Positions 1-5,293 of a stretch of DNA of 7,202 nt are shown piece after piece. Below the pieces are notes generated by a model, which saw only the letters and a program-made list of their open reading frames with translations, made no database searches and was not told where the DNA came from. The translations under genes and the position numbers were made by a program. Source of the DNA: Myxococcales bacterium. GTDB taxonomy: Bacteria > Myxococcota_A > Polyangia > Polyangiales > Houyiibacteriaceae. How positions within the stretch are numbered: the stretch's first letter is position 1; every line of letters starts with the position of its first letter. The DNA is taken from the NCBI GenBank assembly GCA_013002645.1, contig JABDJF010000140.1, positions 1 to 7,202 of the forward strand, read 5' to 3'.

Positions 1-189
1 GTCGCCCTTCTTGACGGCAAGGGGCCGAATTTCGCCGCTGTCGAGGATGCGCCCGGTACCTACCGCCACGACTTTTGCCTCGATCGGCTTCTCTTTGGCG
101 GTATCCGGAATGATGATGCCGCCTTTGGTTTTCTCTTCTTCCTTGACTCGCTTGACCAAAATCCGGTCATGCAATGGGCGAATTGCCAT
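1..189 (-). CDS. groES: GroES (Hsp10) co-chaperonin, 5' part; runs off the left edge
   Basis: GroES forms the seven-subunit lid of the cytoplasmic GroEL folding chamber. The minus strand reads 63 codons from the ATG at 189-187 and is still open at base 1, so about a third of the usual 95-97 residues is missing. Visible family features are the N-terminus MAIRPLHDRILVKRV, the mobile loop at about residues 17-32 with the GroEL-contacting hydrophobic triplet III at 25-27 in GGIIIP, and the segment VAVGTGRILDSGEIRPL followed by VKKGD. The start is fixed by a strong Shine-Dalgarno, GGAGGG at 199-194, four bases before the ATG. Regulation is visible upstream: a CIRCE operator and a leader hairpin. 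groEL normally follows groES and would lie left of the window; this is expectation, not observation. The identity is secure. Confidence 0.97.
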   Translation of the reverse strand, partial: MAIRPLHDRILVKRVKEEEKTKGGIIIPDTAKEKPIEAKVVAVGTGRILDSGEIRPLAVKKGD

Positions 190-193
190 TTAT

Positions 194-199
194 CCCTCC
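194..199 (-). promoter_or_regulatory. Shine-Dalgarno of groES
   Basis: GGAGGG on the minus strand lies four bases before the groES ATG. It is one of only two strong Shine-Dalgarno sequences in the window; the other, GGGAGGA at 4162-4168, precedes the LysM gene. It lies five bases downstream of the base of the leader hairpin at 205-223. Confidence 0.85.
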
Positions 200-204
200 G
201 TAAT

Positions 205-223
205 CGGGCAGTTTCGCTGCCCG
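205..223 (-). promoter_or_regulatory. Perfect leader hairpin in the groES 5' UTR
   Basis: CGGGCAG (205-211) and CTGCCCG (217-223) are exact inverted repeats around a five-base loop (CGAAA on the minus strand). The 7-bp, GC-rich stem sits between the CIRCE operator and the Shine-Dalgarno of groES. It has no T-tract and is not a terminator. It would fold in the mRNA leader and could stabilise the transcript or tune ribosome access. That role is inferred; only the inverted repeat is seen. Confidence 0.6.
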
Positions 224-232
224 CTAGCTTGG

Positions 233-259
233 TTAGCACTCGATGATAGAGAGTGCTGA
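233..259 (-). promoter_or_regulatory. CIRCE operator (HrcA repressor binding site) of groES
   Basis: The arms TTAGCACTC (233-241) and GAGTGCTGA (251-259) flank a nine-base spacer. The CIRCE consensus is TTAGCACTC-N9-GAGTGCTAA, so 17 of 18 arm bases match, with exact spacing. CIRCE is bound by HrcA, which represses groE and often dnaK operons and is released upon heat shock. Its position 43 bases upstream of the groES ATG is typical. It lies 116 bases from rpoZ on the other side, so an effect on rpoZ is possible but not indicated. The hrcA gene is not in the window. Confidence 0.95.
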
Positions 260-296
260 TGGGCCGGCAACCTAGTCACGAACGTTGGGGAGTCAA
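243..296 (-). promoter_or_regulatory. Candidate sigma-70 promoter(s) of groES
   Basis: Two arrangements fit on the minus strand. In one, TTGCCG (270-265) is 16 bases from TATCAT (248-243), with the -10 inside the CIRCE spacer, so HrcA would directly cover it. In the other, TTGACT (296-291) is 16 bases from TAGGTT (274-269), placing transcription start just upstream of CIRCE, which would then lie in the leader. The first has the better -10 (5 of 6 matches), the second the better -35 (5 of 6). The sequence alone does not decide between them. Confidence 0.45.
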
Positions 297-337
297 GCCA
301 TGTCTGCGCGGTTTCTCGACATGCCACGACGCCGGAT

Positions 338-366
338 TTGCTGGTCCGGGGTCCCCCTGCTAGCCT
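338..366 (+). promoter_or_regulatory. Candidate promoter of rpoZ, giving a near-leaderless mRNA
   Basis: TTGCTG (338-343) and TAGCCT (361-366) are separated by 17 bases. Each matches three of six consensus bases, so the call is weak alone. The -10 ends nine bases before the rpoZ ATG, which would leave a leader of only about three bases. This agrees with the absence of a Shine-Dalgarno there. The same -10 hexamer with the same spacing occurs before the cyclase gene at 657-685. The rest of the 186-base groES-rpoZ gap shows nothing more beyond the groES control elements. Confidence 0.3.
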
Positions 367-375
367 CCGGCGCCT

Positions 376-621
376 ATGGCACGCGTCACCGTCGAAGACT
401 GCTTGGAACACGAGGAAAACCGCTTTGCTCTGGTCATCTTGGCCGCTCGGCGGACCCGCCAGCTCATCAAGGGCGCCCCGGCGCTCGTCCACAGCAGAAA
501 CCGTCCCATCGTGACGGCGCTCCGCGAAATCGCGGATCAGAAGGTCTACTTCGCCAGCCCGGTGCGGGCCGCGGTCGAAGAGTTCATCATCGAGACCAAA
601 GCCAACGATTCCCAGGCCTGA
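376..621 (+). CDS. rpoZ: DNA-directed RNA polymerase omega subunit
   Basis: Omega is the small RNA polymerase subunit that wraps the C-terminal region of beta-prime, aids assembly and, in many proteobacteria, contributes to a ppGpp site. The 81-residue product begins MARVTVEDCLEHEENRF, then LVILAARRTRQLIKGAP (residues 19-35) and IVTALREIADQKV (45-57). It follows the E. coli omega pattern MARVTV...NRFDLVLVAARRARQ...ALREI and is close to its usual length (about 70-91). The acidic C-terminal tail is variable in the family. The ATG at 376 is the natural start because the conserved MARVT begins there, but no Shine-Dalgarno precedes it. Unlike the common gmk-rpoZ-spoT arrangement, it lies between groES (divergent) and an adenylate cyclase gene 76 bases downstream. 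The identity is secure. Confidence 0.95.
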   Translation: MARVTVEDCLEHEENRFALVILAARRTRQLIKGAPALVHSRNRPIVTALREIADQKVYFASPVRAAVEEFIIETKANDSQA

Positions 622-656
622 GCTGGCCTCCGGGTTCACGTCCGTTCGCCCCATCT

Positions 657-685
657 TTGCAGGCAGAGAAGGCCCCAGGTAGCCT
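657..685 (+). promoter_or_regulatory. Candidate promoter of the adenylate cyclase gene
   Basis: TTGCAG (657-662) and TAGCCT (680-685) are 17 bases apart, and the -10 ends 12 bases before the ATG at 698. The matches are only partial (three of six in each hexamer). It repeats the arrangement before rpoZ, with an identical -10 hexamer and identical spacing. A transcript from here would have a leader of about six bases. Cotranscription from rpoZ remains possible, since no convincing terminator lies between the genes. Confidence 0.3.
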
Positions 686-697
686 GGTGTTGGGGTC

Positions 698-2323
698 ATG
701 GCTCGCATCAGCATCATCGGGCCAAGCGGGCGACAGGAGCGTCAGCTCTTCCGTCATAACTCGCTTGGGCGGCATCCAAGGAACACCCACCAGGTCCTGG
801 ACCGGGTGGTCTCCAAGGAGCACTGCCACATCGAGCTGGTCGGGGACGCGTACGTCCTGAAGGACCTGGGCTCGCTCAACGGCACCTACATCAACGGCGA
901 ACGCGTCCAGGACAAGCATCCCCTCGCGCCCGGTGACGAGATCACAATTGGGTCGACGCGCATCATTTTCGAACCGCCGGACGGGGCCACCTCTGTGTCT
1001 TTCGACGGAATGCTGCGCGACGAGCCTCGCGAGGCCACGAGCCGATTCAAGATAGGCGACACGAACTCCGGGCCGCTGATCCGCGCCAAGGTCTCGATGC
1101 TCGCCGACAAGACCTTCTTCGCCGAAGAGCTCGTTCAAGACGACGCGTCTCTACGTCGCGACTACGAGAAGCTTCGCGCGAGCTACGAGGTCACCCGCGC
1201 CATCGAGCTAGGCACCAGCATCACCGCGCTTTGTAGCAAGATTCTCGAAGTTGCTTTTCGACTCGTTCCGGCAGACCGCGGCGTCGTGCTCTTGCACAAT
1301 GACCAGAACGTTCTGGAGCCCGTGTCAGTGCGTTCGGCGGAGGACGTCGATCCGAACCAAGAGGTCGTCGTCTCGAAAACCGTGCTCGATACCGTCGTTC
1401 GTGAAAAAGAAGCGGTGCTCTCGCATGACGCATCGGCGGACGCTCGCTTTCAGAGCGCACAGTCGGTCATCATGCAGGGCATCCGCTCGACGATGTGTGT
1501 CCCTTTGCTTCAAGGAGACACCGTCTTGGGCGTCATGATGCTCGACTCCAAGCTCACCACCCACGCGTTTACCGACAAGGACCTTGCGCTCTTCGAAACC
1601 GTTGCGAGCCAAGCAGCGATCGCCGTCCAGAACACCCTTTTTGCGAAGCGGATCGAACAAGAGGCCGTCATGCGGGAGCGGTTTCGGCGGCTGCTCTCCC
1701 CGGCGATTGCCGAGCAGGTGCTTTCCGGGCAGCTCGAGGTGACCAAGGGCGGCGAGCTTCGTGAGACGACCGTCTTGTTCGCCGACATTCGCGGCTTCAC
1801 GAGCATGAGCGAATCGCACGAACCGCGGGTCGTGGTGGACGCACTGAACGAGTACTTCGAGCGCATGGTCGAGATTGCTTTTCGCTACGAAGGGACGCTC
1901 GACAAGTTCATCGGCGACGAGATGATGGTTCTTTTTGGATCGCCGGTTGCGCACGAGGACGACCCGGACCGGGCGGTTCGCGCTGCGCTCGAAATGCAGG
2001 AAGCGCTGGCGGACATCAACGAGCGACATGAAACGCAAGGCTTGCCGCCGTTCGAAATTGGAATCGGAATCAACACCGGGGAGGTGGTTGCCGGATACAT
2101 CGGGAGCAGCCAGGCCCTCGAGTACACGGTAATCGGCGACCCGGTGAACACCGGCGCACGGCTCTGCTCGCTCGCCAAGCCCGGGCAGACCCTGCTGAGT
2201 GAAGGCACCGTCGAAAAGCTCACCGGTGGCTTCGCGTTCGAGGAGCTCCCTCAGGAGAAGGTGAAGGGCAAGGCCCAGCCGATTCGGGTCTTCGAGCTCA
2301 TCGACTGCGCAGAGCCGGAGTAG
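698..2323 (+). CDS. Soluble FHA-GAF-class III (IIIb-type) adenylate cyclase
   Basis: Predicted cytoplasmic enzyme making cAMP from ATP, with no membrane segment. An N-terminal FHA phosphothreonine-binding domain spans residues 1-95 (R25 in LGRHP, S39 and H42 in VSKEHCHI, N61-G62 in SLNGTYING). After a linker, a GAF domain covers about 164-315, then a helix (about 312-345) and the cyclase domain (about 355-500). Catalytic residues are present: metal-binding D363 (FADIRGF) and D407 (KFIGDE), adenine-selecting K403, and N484 and R488 in the VNTGAR stretch. The second purine-specifying position is T477 (EYTVIGD) instead of Asp, as in class IIIb cyclases such as cyanobacterial CyaC and CyaB1, many of which respond to bicarbonate. 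The GAF lacks the N and E of the NKFDE motif (D283, L296), so a cyclic-nucleotide ligand is less likely. FHA implies a Thr-phosphorylated partner and hence a Ser/Thr kinase, absent here. The ATG at 698 keeps the FHA domain whole; its Shine-Dalgarno is weak. Guanylate cyclase activity is unlikely given K403. Confidence 0.93.
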   Translation: MARISIIGPSGRQERQLFRHNSLGRHPRNTHQVLDRVVSKEHCHIELVGDAYVLKDLGSLNGTYINGERVQDKHPLAPGDEITIGSTRIIFEPPDGATSVSFDGMLRDEPREATSRFKIGDTNSGPLIRAKVSMLADKTFFAEELVQDDASLRRDYEKLRASYEVTRAIELGTSITALCSKILEVAFRLVPADRGVVLLHNDQNVLEPVSVRSAEDVDPNQEVVVSKTVLDTVVREKEAVLSHDASADARFQSAQSVIMQGIRSTMCVPLLQGDTVLGVMMLDSKLTTHAFTDKDLALFETVASQAAIAVQNTLFAKRIEQEAVMRERFRRLLSPAIAEQVLSGQLEVTKGGELRETTVLFADIRGFTSMSESHEPRVVVDALNEYFERMVEIAFRYEGTLDKFIGDEMMVLFGSPVAHEDDPDRAVRAALEMQEALADINERHETQGLPPFEIGIGINTGEVVAGYIGSSQALEYTVIGDPVNTGARLCSLAKPGQTLLSEGTVEKLTGGFAFEELPQEKVKGKAQPIRVFELIDCAEPE

Positions 2324-2371
2324 ACCTCCCGGAGCTTGCCGCCCCCGGCAGATATGCGAAGCACCAGGCCA

Positions 2372-3328
2372 ATGGCCCACCTGGACTTCGAAGCGCCCCT
2401 GGTCGAGCTCGAGGAGCGGATCGCCGCTCTCAGGGCGCTGACCGACGCCGGCGCCCCTGAAGCCGAGGCGATCGACGGTGAGATCGGCGCCCTCGAGGCG
2501 CAGGCCGAGCAGCTGCAGCGCGAGCTCTACGCGGACCTCGACGTGTGGAAGAAAGTTCAGCTCAGCCGACATCCCGACCGGCCGTACTTTCGCGATTACA
2601 TCGCGCTCCTCTTCGAGGACTTCGTGGAGCTGCACGGCGACCGCACGTTCCGCGACGATCCTGCGATCATTGCTGGTTTTGCTCGCTTCGAGGATGAAAT
2701 CATTGCGGTTGTGGGCCACCAAAAAGGCCGAACTGCGAAGGACAAGGCGCTCCGGAACTTCGGCATGGCGCACCCTGAGGGCTATCGAAAAGCGATCCGC
2801 GTCATGCGGCTCGCCGAGCAGGCCGGACGGGCCGTCTTCACGTTCATCGACACCCCTGGGGCTTATCCGGGGCTCGGTGCAGAAGAGCGCGGCCAGGCCG
2901 AAGCCATCGGCCGATCCATCGAAGTGATGAGCGGGCTGCGCGTGCCGGTGGTCACCACGATCATCGGAGAGGGCGGCTCTGGAGGCGCCCTTGCGATCGG
3001 CGTGGCCAATCGGGTTCTGATGTTCGAGTACGCGACCTACAGCGTGATCACCCCGGAGGGCTGCGCCTCGATTCTCTGGAGGGACGGCAGCCGGGTCGCG
3101 GACGCCGCCGAGCAGCTTCGACTGCTCTCTAGCGATGCCAGGCGCCTGGGCGTCGTCGACGAAGTGGTGCCGGAACCTGCTGGTGGGGCGCACCGAAAGC
3201 CCGAAACGGCGGCCGAGTCACTCCGAGAGCGCCTCAGCCATCATCTGAGCGGATTGCGCGCTCTTTCCGGCAAGGAGCTGGTCTCCCAGCGATATCAGCG
3301 ATTTCGGGCACTTGGGACCTGGCAGTAG
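2372..3328 (+). CDS. accA: Acetyl-CoA carboxylase carboxyltransferase subunit alpha
   Basis: AccA pairs with AccD to form the carboxyltransferase that moves the carboxyl group from biotin-BCCP to acetyl-CoA, giving malonyl-CoA for fatty acid synthesis in the cytoplasm. The 318-residue product matches the usual length (E. coli 319). Landmarks are LDFEAPLVELEERI (4-17), KVQLSRHPDRPY (61-72), GHQKGR (115-120), NFGMAHPEGYRKA (129-141), DTPGAYPGLGAEERGQ (160-175), the glycine-rich GEGGSGGALAIG (199-210), SVITPEGCASILW (224-236) and EPAGGAHR (268-275). The ATG at 2372 is chosen because the product then begins MAHLDFE, aligning with the E. coli N-terminus. In-frame ATG 2354 and TTG 2336 would add 6 or 12 unlike residues. 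The Shine-Dalgarno is poor. It starts 48 bases after the cyclase gene with no promoter or terminator evident, so cotranscription is plausible. accD, accB and accC are not in the window. The identity is secure. Confidence 0.97.
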   Translation: MAHLDFEAPLVELEERIAALRALTDAGAPEAEAIDGEIGALEAQAEQLQRELYADLDVWKKVQLSRHPDRPYFRDYIALLFEDFVELHGDRTFRDDPAIIAGFARFEDEIIAVVGHQKGRTAKDKALRNFGMAHPEGYRKAIRVMRLAEQAGRAVFTFIDTPGAYPGLGAEERGQAEAIGRSIEVMSGLRVPVVTTIIGEGGSGGALAIGVANRVLMFEYATYSVITPEGCASILWRDGSRVADAAEQLRLLSSDARRLGVVDEVVPEPAGGAHRKPETAAESLRERLSHHLSGLRALSGKELVSQRYQRFRALGTWQ

Positions 3329-3340
3329 GGCACGCCTTTT

Positions 3341-3370
3341 TTGACGTGAGTCCGCTGGCCTACCTACGAT
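3341..3370 (+). promoter_or_regulatory. Candidate sigma-70 promoter of the lipoprotein-LysM operon
   Basis: TTGACG (3341-3346, five of six consensus bases) is followed after 18 bases by TACGAT (3365-3370, four of six). This is the best promoter match on the plus strand, and it lies in the 61-base gap after accA. Transcription would begin near 3377. That is downstream of the GTG at 3375 and leaves GGGA (3379-3382) as the Shine-Dalgarno for the GTG at 3390, which supports the later start. Confidence 0.5.
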
Positions 3371-3389
3371 TCGGGTGCGGGATTATGCC

Positions 3390-4178
3390 GTGAAGACGCT
3401 CTTCGCAGTGGCCAGTGTATCGACCTTGATCGGGTGCAGCTCGGTAGGAGCGCATTCGAACGCCCGAACCGCGTCCGATGAGGCCGCGCGGGGCGCCGAG
3501 CTGACTGCGCTGCGGCTGCAATTCGAAGAGCAGGAGCAAGAGCTTCGAACGGTTCGGGGCCAGCTCGCCTTGGCGCGCGCCGAGGTGCAAGAGCTCAAGG
3601 GGCACAAGAGCCTCTCCTCGCAGCCCGTGACCAAGAGTGCAAGCGACGTCGGCCTGCCTTGGGCGGCGAACGGAGAGGGCGAGCTCGCAATGGAGCCTGT
3701 CCTTCGCATCGACGGCGAGATCGTGGACGAGCGTTTGCCGACGACGGCAGACATCCCCGAGATGCCCGACTTCGTCGAGCCGCGGGCAGACACTCCGCCC
3801 CGGCGCAGCGAGGTGAATGTCGAAGGATACCGACGCGCGCTGAGCTTGATCCGAGAGCAGAAATTCGACGAAGCCCTGATGGAGCTCGACGCGTTTGCGT
3901 CTGAGCACCCCAGTCATCCGTACACGGACAACGCGCTCTATTGGAGCGGAGAGATTCACTACTTGCGGCACGACTACGACCGCGCGCTCGAGTACTTCCA
4001 GCGGATCGAGAAGCTGCACGCCTGGGAGAATAAGGCTCCGGACGCGCTCTATCGGATCGGCCAAATCTATCTGAGGCGCGGTGATACGGCTCGTGCCCAG
4101 GCTTACTTCGACAAAGTTAGGGAGCAGTTCCCGAATACCGCGGCGGCGCGGTTGGCGCTGCGGGAGGACGCATCATGA
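3390..4178 (+). CDS. Outer-membrane TPR lipoprotein (CpoB/YbgF-like)
   Basis: Predicted lipoprotein of 262 residues. MKTLFAVASVSTLIGCSS is a lipoprotein signal peptide with the lipobox LIGC; C16 would be lipidated, and Ser at +2 favours the outer membrane. Residues 31-70, rich in Glu, Gln, Arg and Leu, look like a coiled coil. A low-complexity linker (about 75-140) leads to three tetratricopeptide-like repeats: YRRALSLIREQKFDEAL... (from 147), NALYWSGEIHYLRHDYDRAL... (181-214) and APDALYRIGQIYLRRGDTAR... (216-250). Coiled coil plus C-terminal TPRs resembles CpoB/YbgF of the Tol-Pal system, and TPR lipoproteins also serve as assembly factors such as the PilQ pilotin Tgl in Myxococcus; the sequence does not choose. 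The GTG at 3390 is preferred over the in-frame GTG at 3375, which lacks a Shine-Dalgarno and would lie upstream of the predicted transcript. Its stop overlaps the LysM gene start (ATGA), so the two are probably translated together. Confidence 0.82.
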   Translation: MKTLFAVASVSTLIGCSSVGAHSNARTASDEAARGAELTALRLQFEEQEQELRTVRGQLALARAEVQELKGHKSLSSQPVTKSASDVGLPWAANGEGELAMEPVLRIDGEIVDERLPTTADIPEMPDFVEPRADTPPRRSEVNVEGYRRALSLIREQKFDEALMELDAFASEHPSHPYTDNALYWSGEIHYLRHDYDRALEYFQRIEKLHAWENKAPDALYRIGQIYLRRGDTARAQAYFDKVREQFPNTAAARLALREDAS

Positions 4179-5236
4179 AGTTGGTGGGATGGACGAGCAT
4201 GGTGGCTGTGCTGATAGCGGGCACGGCAATCGCACAGGGCGGTGAAGAGCCAGGGGCCGAAGAGGCAACGGTGAAGGTCCCCTCGGATGTGCCCAATTCG
4301 CACATGGTCAAAGACGGCGACACGCTCTGGGACATTACGGAGACCTATTACGGCGATCCATACCGGTGGCCGCAGGTCTGGTCATACAACCCCGAGATCA
4401 CCAACCCGCACTGGATCTACCCCGACGCGACGGTCCAGCTTCGCCCCGGCGATGGCTCGGCGGTCGACACGGCTCCCCGCGGCTTTCAGCGCAGCAAGTA
4501 CAGGCCCTCGACGACGCACGCGGTCTACCAGGCGGAGTACGGCTTTCTGAACGAAAATGCGCTCACCGACGCTGGCTACATCATCGGCGCCAAAGAAGAG
4601 CAAATGATGATGATCGACACCGACATCGTGTACGTGCGCTTCGACCGAGGCGTGGAGCCGGAGATCGGCCGCACCTACACGGTGTTCCGGACGATCGAGG
4701 ACTCGGAGCGCGAATCCTGGGAACGGGGGACGCTGGTGCGCCTTCTCGGCCAGGTCCGGCTCGATGACTACGACGAGAAGCGCCAGGTCGGTCACGCCGA
4801 AGTCACGAATGCGATCGAAGGTCTGGAGCGCGGCTTCCGGATCGCGCCCTTGGATCGAAGCTTCTACTGGGTCGATGTCGTTCCCGCCGAACGACCGCTT
4901 CGTGCCAGGGTCGTGGCCAGTCTCTACCCGCGAAAGCTGCCGTCGACCAACCAGATCGTCTTCGTGAACGTCGGCGAAGAGCAGGGCGTCGTGCTCGGAA
5001 ATCGCTTCTACGTGGTGCGTCAAGGCGATGAGTGGCGCAGGAGCGCCGAAGGCAGCATCGGACGCGAAATCGAGACGACGGTGCCCTTGCCAGCCGAGCC
5101 CAGGCACTACCCCTGGGAGGTCGTGGCGATCGGACGGGTGGTCAACGTGCAGCCCAACACTGCGGCGATCCTCCTCGAGCGAGCCACCAGGGCCGTTCGC
5201 ATGGGCGATTACGCGGAATTGCGCCAAGGGGAATAG
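4175..5236 (+). CDS. Secreted LysM protein with FlgT-C-like C-terminus, TsaP-type candidate
   Basis: Predicted periplasmic, peptidoglycan-associated protein of 353 residues. Residues 1-20 form a signal peptide with likely cleavage after AIA (18-20). A LysM domain spans about 42-91 (SHMVKDGDTLWDITETYYGD, then WPQVWSYNPEITNP and the closing IYPDATVQL), with the usual extended form of Gram-negative LysM proteins. The middle (about 110-255) is unassigned. The end (about 262-350), with VNVGEEQGVVLGNRFYVV, IGRVVNVQPNTAAILLE and VRMGDYAEL, resembles the FlgT C-terminal fold. An N-terminal LysM plus C-terminal FlgT-C domain is the architecture of TsaP, which ties the type IV pilus secretin PilQ to peptidoglycan in Neisseria and Myxococcus. 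No pil gene is present here, so this remains a candidate. It starts inside the lipoprotein stop codon and has a strong Shine-Dalgarno (GGGAGGA, 4162-4168). Peptidoglycan binding is likely; the pilus role is inferred. Confidence 0.85.
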   Translation: MKLVGWTSMVAVLIAGTAIAQGGEEPGAEEATVKVPSDVPNSHMVKDGDTLWDITETYYGDPYRWPQVWSYNPEITNPHWIYPDATVQLRPGDGSAVDTAPRGFQRSKYRPSTTHAVYQAEYGFLNENALTDAGYIIGAKEEQMMMIDTDIVYVRFDRGVEPEIGRTYTVFRTIEDSERESWERGTLVRLLGQVRLDDYDEKRQVGHAEVTNAIEGLERGFRIAPLDRSFYWVDVVPAERPLRARVVASLYPRKLPSTNQIVFVNVGEEQGVVLGNRFYVVRQGDEWRRSAEGSIGREIETTVPLPAEPRHYPWEVVAIGRVVNVQPNTAAILLERATRAVRMGDYAELRQGE

Positions 5237-5253
5237 AACCCGCGCGAAGGTCG

Positions 5254-5283
5254 TTGCCTCCAAGCCCCGCTTTGGGGGACAAT
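5254..5283 (+). promoter_or_regulatory. Candidate promoter of the sensor kinase gene
   Basis: TTGCCT (5254-5259) and GACAAT (5278-5283) are 18 bases apart, with four of six matches each. Transcription would begin near 5290, four bases before the ATG at 5294. The only Shine-Dalgarno-like run, GGGGGA (5274-5279), is 14 bases from the ATG, too far to be typical. Read-through from the LysM gene is an alternative. Confidence 0.3.
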
Positions 5284-5293
5284 ACGACCCCGT

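Noticed and set aside
611..634. Hairpin spanning the rpoZ stop codon (AGGCC/GGCCT at 614-629, extendable by CCC/GGG)
   Set aside because: No T-run follows, so it does not qualify as an intrinsic terminator; part of it is coding sequence, and such repeats are frequent at this GC content.
2336..2371. Earlier starts for accA (TTG 2336, ATG 2354), and a 5-bp hairpin TGCCG/CGGCA at 2337-2350
   Set aside because: The added residues do not fit the family N-terminus, while MAHLDFE from 2372 does. The hairpin has no T-run, so it is not a terminator, and it is short enough to be chance.
1325..3193. Long minus-strand open frame (622 codons) opposite the cyclase and accA genes
   Set aside because: It is the antisense shadow of two well-recognised genes in GC-rich DNA. 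Its translation shows no recognisable domain, is rich in Arg, His and Leu, and crosses a gene boundary.
3329..3342. T-run after accA as a Rho-independent terminator
   Set aside because: The six T's at 3337-3342 are preceded only by GGC-AC-GCC, a 3-bp stem with a two-base loop, which is too weak. The last T's also form part of the TTGACG -35 element.
3375..3389. Earlier GTG start at 3375 for the TPR lipoprotein
   Set aside because: It has no Shine-Dalgarno, would lie upstream of the predicted transcript start, and adds MRDYA before a signal peptide that is already canonical from 3390.
4382..5263. Minus-strand open frame (293 codons) opposite the LysM gene
   Set aside because: It is antisense to a gene with a clear signal peptide, LysM domain and Shine-Dalgarno; no domain is seen in its translation.
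5265..5277. CCCC/GGGG stem between the LysM and kinase genes
   Set aside because: It has only four base pairs and no T-run, so it is not a convincing terminator or operator.
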